From the NCBI GenBank assembly GCA_017642565.1, contig JAGCOU010000012.1, positions 1-9,426 on the forward strand: DNA of 9,426 nt, read 5' to 3'. The notes below the pieces were generated by a model. It saw nothing but the letters and a program-made list of their open reading frames with translations. It searched no databases and was not told the DNA's origin. This document shows positions 1-6,553 of this stretch, piece after piece. Made by a program: the position numbers and the translations under genes. Position 1 is the first letter of the stretch; each line of letters starts with the position of its first letter. The DNA comes from Alphaproteobacteria bacterium. Its GTDB lineage: Bacteria > Pseudomonadota > Alphaproteobacteria > Rs-D84.

Positions 1-678
1 AGCAGATTGACCATTTAATTGATAGCCTGTCATATTGCACCAACAATGGTTCCCTGAATTATAGATGTTGAAAGTTGAATATGAACGAGTATCAAGTTCA
101 TTCCCACCAATAGAATTACAAGAAATTCTTCCCATAATTTTCGTTCCATTATTATACACCAATTCAAATGTTCCAGGTGTCATACCGCTCGCATTACCAT
201 TATAGAATTCACCTGCGCCACTGGCGGAGCCATCAAAATTCATATAACGGGTCGAAGCCAGGTTCAAGTTTCTTGATTGATTTACGTATGGTGCCAAAGG
301 ACCATCTGTCGTATTTGTAGAGGTATAACCGGTATTGCATGTTGCAGAAGATATCGCGCAAGCACCGATTGTTCCAATTTGTTGGATACCAGTATCGTCA
401 TCTACATAATACGTTCTTACTGTAGCGGTCTGATTTGCATAGGTTACATTTGCACCGACCACAGGATTCAATGCAGAACATTGTTGCGTGCCAGGATCTT
501 TATAACAGAAATTAATAGATTTATTTCCTGCGTCAGAATATGCATAACCTGTTGGACATGGTAATTTACCTTGGTCGCTATCTTTTTTCTCCCATGTTCC
601 GCCAGGGCAATAATAACCACCAGATGGGCAGGTTGAACAAGTCGTAGCATTTGCAGCCAAAAATTCACCTGGCGCACA
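1..678 (-). repeat. Module 6 of the giant protein (residues 1656-1881, cut by the window edge)
   Basis: The head starts at Cys1656 (CAPGEFL), with Cys1762 in GACAI. The core is diverged: Y-M-N-F-D-G replaces Y-R-A-I-N-G-D. A-S-C appears as I-S-C at 1842, and C-W-C is at 1867-1869. The sequence ends just after YQLNGQSA, before the expected cysteine triplet. The protein clearly continues past the left edge. Confidence 0.85.
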
Positions 679-3600
679 AGTATAAGTTGGGGTTCCACAT
701 TCTCTGTTATCACCAAGCGCGCCAAATTCTGGTAATGCTGCAACCCTATTAGCACAGTATTGTGCGCAATCGTCCTCACAAGATGAGCCACCTCCTGAAT
801 ATTTAATCTGCATATCAGTTTGAATCGTGTTTCCGTTACCGATTTTGTAACTTGTTAAATAGCAATAGCAATTGTAATCAGAATTGTCAGGACATGATGC
901 TCTTCCTGTTATTTCGAGTTCGCTGCCATATACCACTCTAAATGTTCCATTGACCATACCTGTATGGTCACCTTGTTCGTTCGAACCACTGTTTCGACCT
1001 GTATCGCCATTGATTGCGCGATAATAAACATTTTTGTTTTTATTAGATGGCATACCAAACATAGGAGTTTCATAATTTGCCAATGGACCCGCAGAACCAT
1101 TTAACGCTTCGCCACTAACGGTACATGTGGCATTTGTTATCGCACATGCACCCACAGGAATAACAGACGTCACTGGAAGACCAGAACCATTATTGTAATA
1201 GGTTCTTTGTGTTGCGGTATTATTTGCGTATGCTGCTGTTGCATTTGTTATTGAATTAACCGCCGAACAATTAACAGTTTGTTCTTTGTAACAGAAACTT
1301 TGGGCGTATGTCCCCGCTTCGGAATTTGGATATTCGTCCGGACATGCTTTTACACCTTGTGCATCTCCTGCGTTGTATGTGTATGTTCCGCCAATGCAAT
1401 ATTTCCCAGTTGGGCATGTTGAACACGATGTTGCCCCAGCGGCCAAATATTCACCCGGTGCACAAGTGTAAGAAGGTGTTCCGCACGCCATTTTTTGCCC
1501 ATATTCACCAAATAATTTAGTTGCAAATTTGCTAACATCATTATATTCAAAGAATAGTGCTGTGCAATCCATAGCACATTTTGATGCACAAGAGTCGTTA
1601 TCGCTATCACTATTCACGTATGCCCAATCTGTATTATTTGTATTAACCGCAGATTGACCATTTAATTGGTATTTGGTCATGTTGCACCAACAGTGTTTAC
1701 CCGTGGAAGAAGAAGTAAAGGTTTCGTTCCTTCTTGTGTCGCCAACGTTAGTGCCTTCTGTGCCGTTACACGAAGCACGCAAATTCACTTTGGTTCCATC
1801 AGACCATTGAAGTATCATTGTTCCATTTGTCATGCCTGTGGAATCGCCATAGCCGTTTTTTGCACCACTATTTTCTCCGCTATCACCATTCGACGCACGG
1901 AATTTAGTATTTGATTTCGATAGATTATGTATCTGATTAATATAATTCGCCAAAGGTCCATTTGTTGACGGAGACGGGGTATAACCATTGTTGCAAGTCA
2001 AAGATGTTATTGCACATGCACCAATTGTCTGTGTTTCTTGACCTGTATAATATCCCGCTTTTTCAACGGCAGACGAATTCGCATAAGTTGGTGTTCCATT
2101 TTCTACGGAATTAAAGCCCGAACAGAGTTTTGATTCAAGCGCATCGTAACACTGTGTTATGGCGGTTGCGCCAGCGGCGGAATTTGTATATCCTCTTTCA
2201 CTTGGACAAGCGGCTATACCCTGGGCATCTGAAGCATTATATGAGAATATACCACCACCACACCAAGACCCCGCAGGGCATGGTGCGCATGCGCTTGCTT
2301 CTTTTGGTAAATATGTGCCCGCCGCGCAAGTATATTCTGGTATTACACAGGTTTTTTGTTGTCCCAATTCTGCGAATAACGCTGTGCGGAAGTCTTCTTT
2401 CTGGGCGACATCCCAAGCACAATCGCTCGCACAGGATGATTCTGCATTTGCTTGTGTTTCATGTTTATTTGACAAAGCCGTCTTTGCGGGGTTTACCGTG
2501 ACACTTGAACCGCCAGAAAGGGTATAACTGTTCATACTACATTGACAGTAGTAGTTACCAGAACTGTAAGCATAAGATGCAACACCATGAATCTTTGCGC
2601 TTCCTAAATCAACCTCGAATTCGCCGTTTGATAAACCAGTGATAGCACCTTGGTTATTGGTGTTGCTGTTTTCACCATTATCACCATTTATAGCGCGATA
2701 TTTAATCGCCGTGTTTGCCTGATAAGGGATAGATTGAAGAACACTATCAGACAACGGACCGTTTGTAGTTGGTGTTAAATCTGCGCCAGTTTTACATGTC
2801 ATCGAAGATATTGCACATGCGCCCGCAGGTGAAACAGCAGTGAATGCATTATAATAGTTTATTATGTCAGCCTTGGTATTTGCGTATGTAACTGAATCAG
2901 TAGCATCTGTTGTTTTATTTATCTCTGAACATTCTTTATCTTCTTCAATACTATAACAGAAATCAATACTGCGTGCACCAGCATCAGAATTCGGGTAACT
3001 TTCACCAGCTTCTTTGCCACATTTTTTCAATCCACCATTTGCAACAACTGAATATTCAAATGTTCCACCATCACAGAAGCTACCAGCTGTGCACAATGCA
3101 CATTGGGTTGTTCCCATCGGTAAATAATATCCTGGTTCACAAGTATAAGTTGATGTGTTACATCCCATCTCGCGCGCAACGCCAGCGCCAAAAACTTGAT
3201 CTATTGCTTCGCTGTTTTTGGCATCACTGTAATCCAAGTTTTCGTTCAGCGCATAGAATGCTGCGATGCAATATACACTACATTTATCGGCGCAATCAGT
3301 TGCACTGGGGTTTTTATCACTATCTCTTATTGCACCCAACGGTAGCCAATAAGAATCGTTAACCGCTACAGTTGAACCCGTAGTAACATTATATCCTGTC
3401 ACATTGCACCAACAATAAGCACCGGTGCTGGATGAATTGAATTCATTATGTGTGACAGCCATATCAGGAAATGCTATTGATGTTGTGTCTTCACTACTAA
3501 GAGGAGTTGATCCTTCTGGGTTTATTGTTATCAAATTGTTATCAGCCATACGAATTTCAGTACCAGAACTATTGCTGTCGCGTTCATATACTGTTGTATT

Positions 3601-5643
3601 ACAAGATGCGCGACCATAAATAGATGTGCCGTCTGCCCATGAAAGTTTCCAGGTTCCATTTGTCATACCAGCAGAAGAGCCAAGACCTTCTTCGGTGCTG
3701 CTGTTAATACCGTTGTCACCACTTATTGCACGGAAACTTGCGCCAGATGTGGGCATACGTTGACCAAAATAATATGCCAAGGCACCATTTGATGTAGGAT
3801 CCAATGTGTATCCGGAATCACATGTTAACGATGTTATTGCACATGCATTAACAGGGCTTAATGCGTTGCCCCATGAATAAGGTGTATAAGAAGCCGTTGT
3901 ATTTTGATAACCAGCCGTTCCATTTTCCACAGGATTTAAATCTGAACATCGTCCAGTTGTGGTTGCACCATGACAATCTGTAGCAGCAGTAGAACCCATA
4001 TCAGAATAAGGATAAACTGGATTATTATTCTTATCCATTTTAACGTCATTACAACTGGTTATACCACAATCACTTGATGCACTATACCGACAAGTTTTAT
4101 CCCCTAGACAGTAAGAATTTGCAGGGCAAATTGTGCATCCTAAACCACCAGCCGCCACATATTGACCCGCAGGGCAGGTTATTTCTGTTGTACAGGCATC
4201 ACTACTCGTAGATCCCTGGGGGGAAAATTGTGGGTTGCCGTTTGCATCGGTTGGACATGTTTTCCTTCCTTGGTCTGCAATAGCGCTGAACGGATAAACG
4301 CCCGCGTCTGGACAGTAAGAGCCCGCAGGACATGGTGCACATGTTGTTTTACCCATTTCCAAATATTGACCCGCAGGACAACTGTATCCAACATAGCAAT
4401 CGCTTTGCAATTTAGCACCCGGGTTAGAATTAGGCGTTGCAACCGGACAAGATGAAATTCCCTGGTCACTGCCGTTCAGTGTAAACGTTCCGCCAGCACA
4501 ATAATGGTCTGCGAGACATGTGACGCATTGACCCAAAACACCACTTAAATATGCGCCCGCATCGCAGGTTACAGAATTCGCAACACAAGCCATCTGTTGC
4601 CCGAGCGTTCCCAAAAATGCGGACATATATGTAATCGGGGCTTCAATACAAGCAAAAGCGCAAAAATTAGCACATTCATCAGTGCTATCTGCATCACCAA
4701 CAAGCTTCCATGTTGAGGAAGATATTGTTTGTGCAGAACCACCAGTCAAAGTATAGCTGTCCATCTTGCACCAACAATTTGTTCCGGTTGATTGGGAATT
4801 AAATGTATTTGCAGAACGTGAACCAATGCCACCATCTGCCCAAATAATCGCTTGTTTTTCTTCTTCTGTTAAAGTGCCATCTGCCATTTGTTGATTAAGC
4901 GAAGACATTTCGTGATTGGAAACAGTAGTTGTATTACAAGAAGCAACACCACTTATCACCGTGCCATCTGTCCAGCCAATTTGCCATTGGCCGTTTGTTA
5001 AACCTGTTGAATTCAGGTTGTATCCGTTATCACCGCTTAATGCACGATATTTTGTGGTGGTACCGGATATGTTGTGCGATTGATGGGTATAATTTGCCAA
5101 AACGCCGTTTGATGCAGGTGTTTTTGTGTATCCCGTATCGCATGTTAAATCAGTTATTGCACATGCGCCAATATTATCTGTTTGGTTGCCACCTGGATAC
5201 GCTTTGTAAGTGGCATCATTAGCAACATAAGTCGCTGTCCCGTTACTAACTTTATTTAATTTACTGCAATCTTCTGTGCCCGTTTCAGAATAACATTGGG
5301 TGCGCGCCCAAGAACCCGCAGATGAAAATTTATATTTCGAAGGGTCGCATTCGTTTAAACCCTGATTTTCGCCATTAAATACAAATGTTCCGCCGGGGCA
5401 GAAATAATTTGTGCCACATGTTACGCATGTTGCAGTCGTTTTATCCAAATATGTTCCCGGATTGCAAGTGTAAGAATTTGCCTGGTACTTTGCGAAAAAT
5501 TTTATGGTTCCACTGCTGCTTCCCAGACCTGTATCACAAGTAGTTGTCGTTGTTGAATCAATCAAAGATGCAGTCGCAACCCCAGAATACACAACAAATA
5601 CAGCAAATAATGATGTTAGAAATACCTTATGAATAGTGTTCAT
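1..5643 (-). CDS. Giant secreted cysteine-rich modular repeat protein (partial, C-terminus outside the window)
   Basis: The frame is open from ATG 5641-5643 to base 1, giving 1881 codons with no stop, so only the N-terminal part is seen. Residues 1-25 are a Sec signal peptide. The rest is six diverged modules starting at Cys60, 360, 835, 1106, 1394 and 1656. Each has a C-x-P/A-G-x-Y-L head followed by a C-x2-C-x5-C cluster and usually GGT, like TNFR or GCC2/GCC3 (ephrin-receptor-like) repeats. Then come a GACAI segment, an N-G-P-L-A motif, an R-A-x2-G-D-x-G core ending in A-S-C, a C-W-C element and C-x3-C-x3-C. There are 105 Cys (about 5.6%), which fits a disulfide-bonded protein outside the cytoplasm. 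The start is supported by the signal peptide and a weak GAGAG site at 5652-5656; the next Met is residue 246. An adhesin or surface-coat role is inference. I do not recognise a named family for the whole module. Confidence 0.93.
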   Translation of the reverse strand, partial: MNTIHKVFLTSLFAVFVVYSGVATASLIDSTTTTTCDTGLGSSSGTIKFFAKYQANSYTCNPGTYLDKTTATCVTCGTNYFCPGGTFVFNGENQGLNECDPSKYKFSSAGSWARTQCYSETGTEDCSKLNKVSNGTATYVANDATYKAYPGGNQTDNIGACAITDLTCDTGYTKTPASNGVLANYTHQSHNISGTTTKYRALSGDNGYNLNSTGLTNGQWQIGWTDGTVISGVASCNTTTVSNHEMSSLNQQMADGTLTEEEKQAIIWADGGIGSRSANTFNSQSTGTNCWCKMDSYTLTGGSAQTISSSTWKLVGDADSTDECANFCAFACIEAPITYMSAFLGTLGQQMACVANSVTCDAGAYLSGVLGQCVTCLADHYCAGGTFTLNGSDQGISSCPVATPNSNPGAKLQSDCYVGYSCPAGQYLEMGKTTCAPCPAGSYCPDAGVYPFSAIADQGRKTCPTDANGNPQFSPQGSTSSDACTTEITCPAGQYVAAGGLGCTICPANSYCLGDKTCRYSASSDCGITSCNDVKMDKNNNPVYPYSDMGSTAATDCHGATTTGRCSDLNPVENGTAGYQNTTASYTPYSWGNALSPVNACAITSLTCDSGYTLDPTSNGALAYYFGQRMPTSGASFRAISGDNGINSSTEEGLGSSAGMTNGTWKLSWADGTSIYGRASCNTTVYERDSNSSGTEIRMADNNLITINPEGSTPLSSEDTTSIAFPDMAVTHNEFNSSSTGAYCWCNVTGYNVTTGSTVAVNDSYWLPLGAIRDSDKNPSATDCADKCSVYCIAAFYALNENLDYSDAKNSEAIDQVFGAGVAREMGCNTSTYTCEPGYYLPMGTTQCALCTAGSFCDGGTFEYSVVANGGLKKCGKEAGESYPNSDAGARSIDFCYSIEEDKECSEINKTTDATDSVTYANTKADIINYYNAFTAVSPAGACAISSMTCKTGADLTPTTNGPLSDSVLQSIPYQANTAIKYRAINGDNGENSNTNNQGAITGLSNGEFEVDLGSAKIHGVASYAYSSGNYYCQCSMNSYTLSGGSSVTVNPAKTALSNKHETQANAESSCASDCAWDVAQKEDFRTALFAELGQQKTCVIPEYTCAAGTYLPKEASACAPCPAGSWCGGGIFSYNASDAQGIAACPSERGYTNSAAGATAITQCYDALESKLCSGFNSVENGTPTYANSSAVEKAGYYTGQETQTIGACAITSLTCNNGYTPSPSTNGPLANYINQIHNLSKSNTKFRASNGDSGENSGAKNGYGDSTGMTNGTMILQWSDGTKVNLRASCNGTEGTNVGDTRRNETFTSSSTGKHCWCNMTKYQLNGQSAVNTNNTDWAYVNSDSDNDSCASKCAMDCTALFFEYNDVSKFATKLFGEYGQKMACGTPSYTCAPGEYLAAGATSCSTCPTGKYCIGGTYTYNAGDAQGVKACPDEYPNSEAGTYAQSFCYKEQTVNCSAVNSITNATAAYANNTATQRTYYNNGSGLPVTSVIPVGACAITNATCTVSGEALNGSAGPLANYETPMFGMPSNKNKNVYYRAINGDTGRNSGSNEQGDHTGMVNGTFRVVYGSELEITGRASCPDNSDYNCYCYLTSYKIGNGNTIQTDMQIKYSGGGSSCEDDCAQYCANRVAALPEFGALGDNRECGTPTYTCAPGEFLAANATTCSTCPSGGYYCPGGTWEKKDSDQGKLPCPTGYAYSDAGNKSINFCYKDPGTQQCSALNPVVGANVTYANQTATVRTYYVDDDTGIQQIGTIGACAISSATCNTGYTSTNTTDGPLAPYVNQSRNLNLASTRYMNFDGSASGAGEFYNGNASGMTPGTFELVYNNGTKIMGRISCNSIGGNELDTRSYSTFNIYNSGNHCWCNMTGYQLNGQSA
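679..1464 (-). repeat. Module 5 of the giant protein (residues 1394-1655)
   Basis: The head starts at Cys1394 (CAPGEYL). Cys1500 is in GACAI, the core Y-R-A-I-N-G-D is at 1541-1547 and A-S-C at 1582-1584. The C-W-C element is C-Y-C at 1592-1594 and the triplet is at 1622, 1626 and 1630, closed by Cys1649. It has 16 cysteines and the shortest pre-C-W-C loop, 7 residues. It is the shortest complete module at 262 residues. Confidence 0.85.
1465..2328 (-). repeat. Module 4 of the giant protein (residues 1106-1393)
   Basis: The head starts at Cys1106 (CAAGTYL). Cys1210 is in GACAI, the core F-R-A-S-N-G-D is at 1248-1254 and A-S-C at 1290-1292. C-W-C is at 1318-1320 and the triplet at 1352, 1356 and 1360, closed by Cys1387. 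It has the full set of 16 cysteines. Its post-C-W-C segment contains YQLNGQSA, identical to module 6. Confidence 0.85.
2329..3141 (-). repeat. Module 3 of the giant protein (residues 835-1105), lacking two cysteines
   Basis: The head starts at Cys835 (CEPGYYL), with GACAI at 941-945 and the core Y-R-A-I-N-G-D at 982-988. The usual A-S-C cysteine is Tyr1024 (TAT). The third cysteine of the C-x3-C-x3-C triplet (1071, 1075) is Val1079. C-W-C is C-Q-C at 1033-1035. The module therefore has 14 cysteines instead of 16, and the pre-C-W-C loop is only 8 residues. Confidence 0.85.
3142..4566 (-). repeat. Module 2 of the giant protein (residues 360-834), enlarged
   Basis: This is the longest module at 475 residues and 30 cysteines. 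The head starts at Cys360 (CDAGAYL). Two extra cysteine-rich mini-repeats (from Cys422 and Cys490) are inserted before the standard Cys557/Cys566 pair. The core is at 638-681 (R-A-I-S-G-D), C-W-C at 744-746 and the triplet at 784, 788 and 792, closed by Cys828. The loop between A-S-C and C-W-C is 62 residues, the longest in the protein. Confidence 0.85.
3949..4380 (-). repeat. Two inserted CPAG mini-repeats within module 2
   Basis: Residues 422-489 and 490-565 each begin with CPAGQY and carry the C-x2-C-P-A-x-S-Y-C cluster (Cys435/438/444 and Cys503/506/512). They are extra copies of the module head without the core domain. The insertion adds 14 cysteines in all, including Cys416, which lies just before the first copy. 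The last part of the second copy merges with the standard Cys557 segment, so its end is approximate. Confidence 0.75.
4567..5466 (-). repeat. Module 1 of the giant protein (residues 60-359)
   Basis: The head runs from Cys60 (CNPGTYL) with Cys73, 76, 82 and 99, then Cys117 and 126. GACAI is at 159-163, the core Y-R-A-L-S-G-D at 199-205 and the A-S-C cysteine at 236. C-W-C is at 290-292 and the C-x3-C-x3-C triplet at 324, 328 and 332, closed by Cys353. The module has 16 cysteines. The loop between A-S-C and C-W-C is long (53 residues) and rich in Glu and Gln. Confidence 0.85.
5569..5643 (-). other. Sec signal peptide of the giant protein
   Basis: Residues 1-25 have a short polar N-region with a Lys at position 6, a hydrophobic stretch at about residues 7-23 (VFLTSLFAVFVVYSGVA), and an A-T-A before Ser26 that fits signal peptidase I. 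No lipobox cysteine lies at the cleavage point, so a lipoprotein is unlikely. The first cysteine of the mature chain is Cys36. Confidence 0.85.
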
Positions 5644-5651
5644 TTCTTTTT

Positions 5652-5703
5652 CTCTCTTGCAATGTTCTACGGTCATTGTTGCACAATAAAAAAATCTTGT
5701 AAA
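5652..5703 (-). promoter_or_regulatory. Candidate sigma-70-type promoter and weak RBS for the giant protein
   Basis: On the minus strand TTTACA (5698-5703) and AACAAT (5675-5680) are separated by 17 nt, matching the -35 in 5 of 6 and the -10 in 4 of 6 positions. The flanking DNA is extremely A/T-rich. A purine-rich GAGAG at 5652-5656 lies 8 nt before the ATG and is the only Shine-Dalgarno-like site. In such AT-rich DNA the promoter match may be fortuitous. Confidence 0.4.
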
Positions 5704-5833
5704 CAAAAAAAATTAGATATTTTTGTTTTTTATTAAAAATATTAAAAAATCCCAGAAAACTGCCTGTTTTGCGATGACGAAAGCCCATAAAAACATCGTT
5801 GAAATTTTTGTACTGTGTAGCGACAGATTTTGC

Positions 5834-5885
5834 TTGACAATTTGTGTTTTTTGTCTTATGTTTGTAAGTAAGAAAACCTAAGGAG
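5834..5885 (+). promoter_or_regulatory. Sigma-70 promoter and RBS for the orphan 148-residue gene
   Basis: TTGACA (5834-5839, perfect -35) is followed after 17 nt by TATGTT (5857-5862). A strong AGGAG Shine-Dalgarno at 5881-5885 lies 8 nt before the ATG at 5894. The predicted 5' UTR is about 25 nt. This is one of the two best promoter matches in the window and suggests appreciable constitutive expression. Confidence 0.7.
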
Positions 5886-5893
5886 TTAATTCC

Positions 5894-6340
5894 ATGACAG
5901 AACAAAATAAAAATTATAATCTTACTATCGTTCAAGATTATCTTGAAAGATTGGGTAAGAAAAATGACGAAGGAACACAATTTTATAGTGATGTGACAAT
6001 TTTGTCTGGCCCTGGTATGTATGAATATAATTATGTGCAAAACACACACAAAGATTTATTTGAACGCTGGAAAAAGGGAGAAGTGTCCATCTTCAACGTA
6101 AAATGGGCTGGTGTGGCGTTTGTTTTGGAATATCAATATGGTGGCGAAAAAATATATGAATACAAGGGCGATAGATTCAAAGCACCTGTGTGGAATCCAT
6201 GGCGTGCTTTTGTTGTATACAAACATCAAATTACACCTGTGGGGCTGGATTTGGCTGTGGCCGTTAGAGATTTGTTCAAAGAACAACAAGCCAACAGTAT
6301 ACATTATGGTCGTTTAATGCGAGAAGAAAGAAGATCATAA
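5894..6340 (+). CDS. Hypothetical protein, 148 residues
   Basis: I do not recognise this protein. It looks soluble: there is no signal peptide, membrane segment or cysteine. It is rich in aromatic residues (Tyr, Trp, Phe), for example VKWAGVAFVLEYQYGG at about 69-84 and a P-V-W-N-P-W-R segment at about 98-104. The C-terminus is polar and arginine-rich. The pattern suggests a mixed alpha/beta fold. The start is fixed by AGGAG 8 nt upstream and a near-consensus promoter; a Rho-independent terminator follows the stop directly, so it is probably monocistronic. It is divergent from the giant repeat protein across 250 bp, but nothing in the sequence shows a functional link. That it is a real gene is well supported by its signals; its function is unknown. 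Confidence 0.85.
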   Translation: MTEQNKNYNLTIVQDYLERLGKKNDEGTQFYSDVTILSGPGMYEYNYVQNTHKDLFERWKKGEVSIFNVKWAGVAFVLEYQYGGEKIYEYKGDRFKAPVWNPWRAFVVYKHQITPVGLDLAVAVRDLFKEQQANSIHYGRLMREERRS

Positions 6341-6368
6341 AAAAACGCCCATTTGGGCGTTTTTTTTG
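6341..6368 (+). terminator. Rho-independent terminator after the orphan gene
   Basis: Starting right after the stop codon, ACGCCCA and TGGGCGT form a GC-rich stem with a two-base TT loop at 6345-6360, followed by a run of T to 6367. A run of A on the left could let it work in the other direction too. Confidence 0.88.
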
Positions 6369-6410
6369 TTCTTCACGAATGGTTCGCTTCCGCCATATCC
6401 AAACATAAAT

Positions 6411-6439
6411 AAAAAAAATCATCCACAAGGGATGATTTT
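6411..6439 (-). terminator. Rho-independent terminator after rpmB-tRNA-Leu
   Basis: On the minus strand AAAATCATCC and GGATGATTTT (6430-6439 and 6415-6424) form a 10-bp stem around a 5-nt loop, followed by a run of T read from 6418 to 6411. It begins 9 nt past the encoded CCA end of the tRNA. Confidence 0.85.
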
Positions 6440-6448
6440 CTTATTTTC

Positions 6449-6533
6449 TGGTGGCTCTGGTCGGAATCGAACCGACACTCCTTTCGGAACTTGATTTTGA
6501 GTCAAGCGCGTCTACCAGTTCCACCACAGAGCC
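6449..6533 (-). tRNA. tRNA-Leu (anticodon CAA)
   Basis: This 85-nt class II tRNA has a 7-bp acceptor stem GGCTCTG/CAGAGCC, discriminator A and an encoded CCA (6449-6451). The anticodon stem CTTGA/TCAAG encloses loop CTCAAAA, giving anticodon CAA, which reads the UUG leucine codon. The variable arm TCC-GAAA-GGA is long, as expected for leucine, and the T arm is GTCGG-TTCGATT-CCGAC. The gene starts 20 nt after the rpmB stop with no promoter or terminator between, so it is probably processed from the rpmB transcript. Confidence 0.95.
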
Positions 6534-6553
6534 AGAACGTTAAACAACTGCTG

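Noticed and set aside
468..1610. Minus-strand ORFs at 468-791, 909-1100 and 1350-1610
   Set aside because: They lie on the same strand as the giant protein but in a different frame, and show no cysteine module pattern or start signals.
277..5222. Several plus-strand ORFs of 64-150 codons opposite the giant protein (for example 277-564, 2130-2527, 2910-3362, 4162-4455, 4929-5222)
   Set aside because: They are antisense to a continuous 1881-codon frame with conserved modules, have unnatural compositions set by the repeat (runs of His, Cys or Arg), and lack convincing ribosome-binding sites.
1..5643. CRISPR array or DNA satellite as the explanation of the recurring short motifs
   Set aside because: The recurring strings are spaced by hundreds of codons, stay in frame and are conserved mainly as protein motifs, so they reflect coding modules.
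1..5643. Pseudogene or frameshifted gene for the large region
   Set aside because: The codon-by-codon reading keeps the same frame from the ATG to base 1 (5643 = 3 x 1881), and conserved module landmarks fall in that frame throughout.
5627..6049. Minus-strand 140-codon ORF over the divergent intergenic region
   Set aside because: It is antisense to the well-signalled 148-residue gene and crosses the start of the giant gene; its Ile/Phe/Lys-rich sequence reflects A/T tracts.
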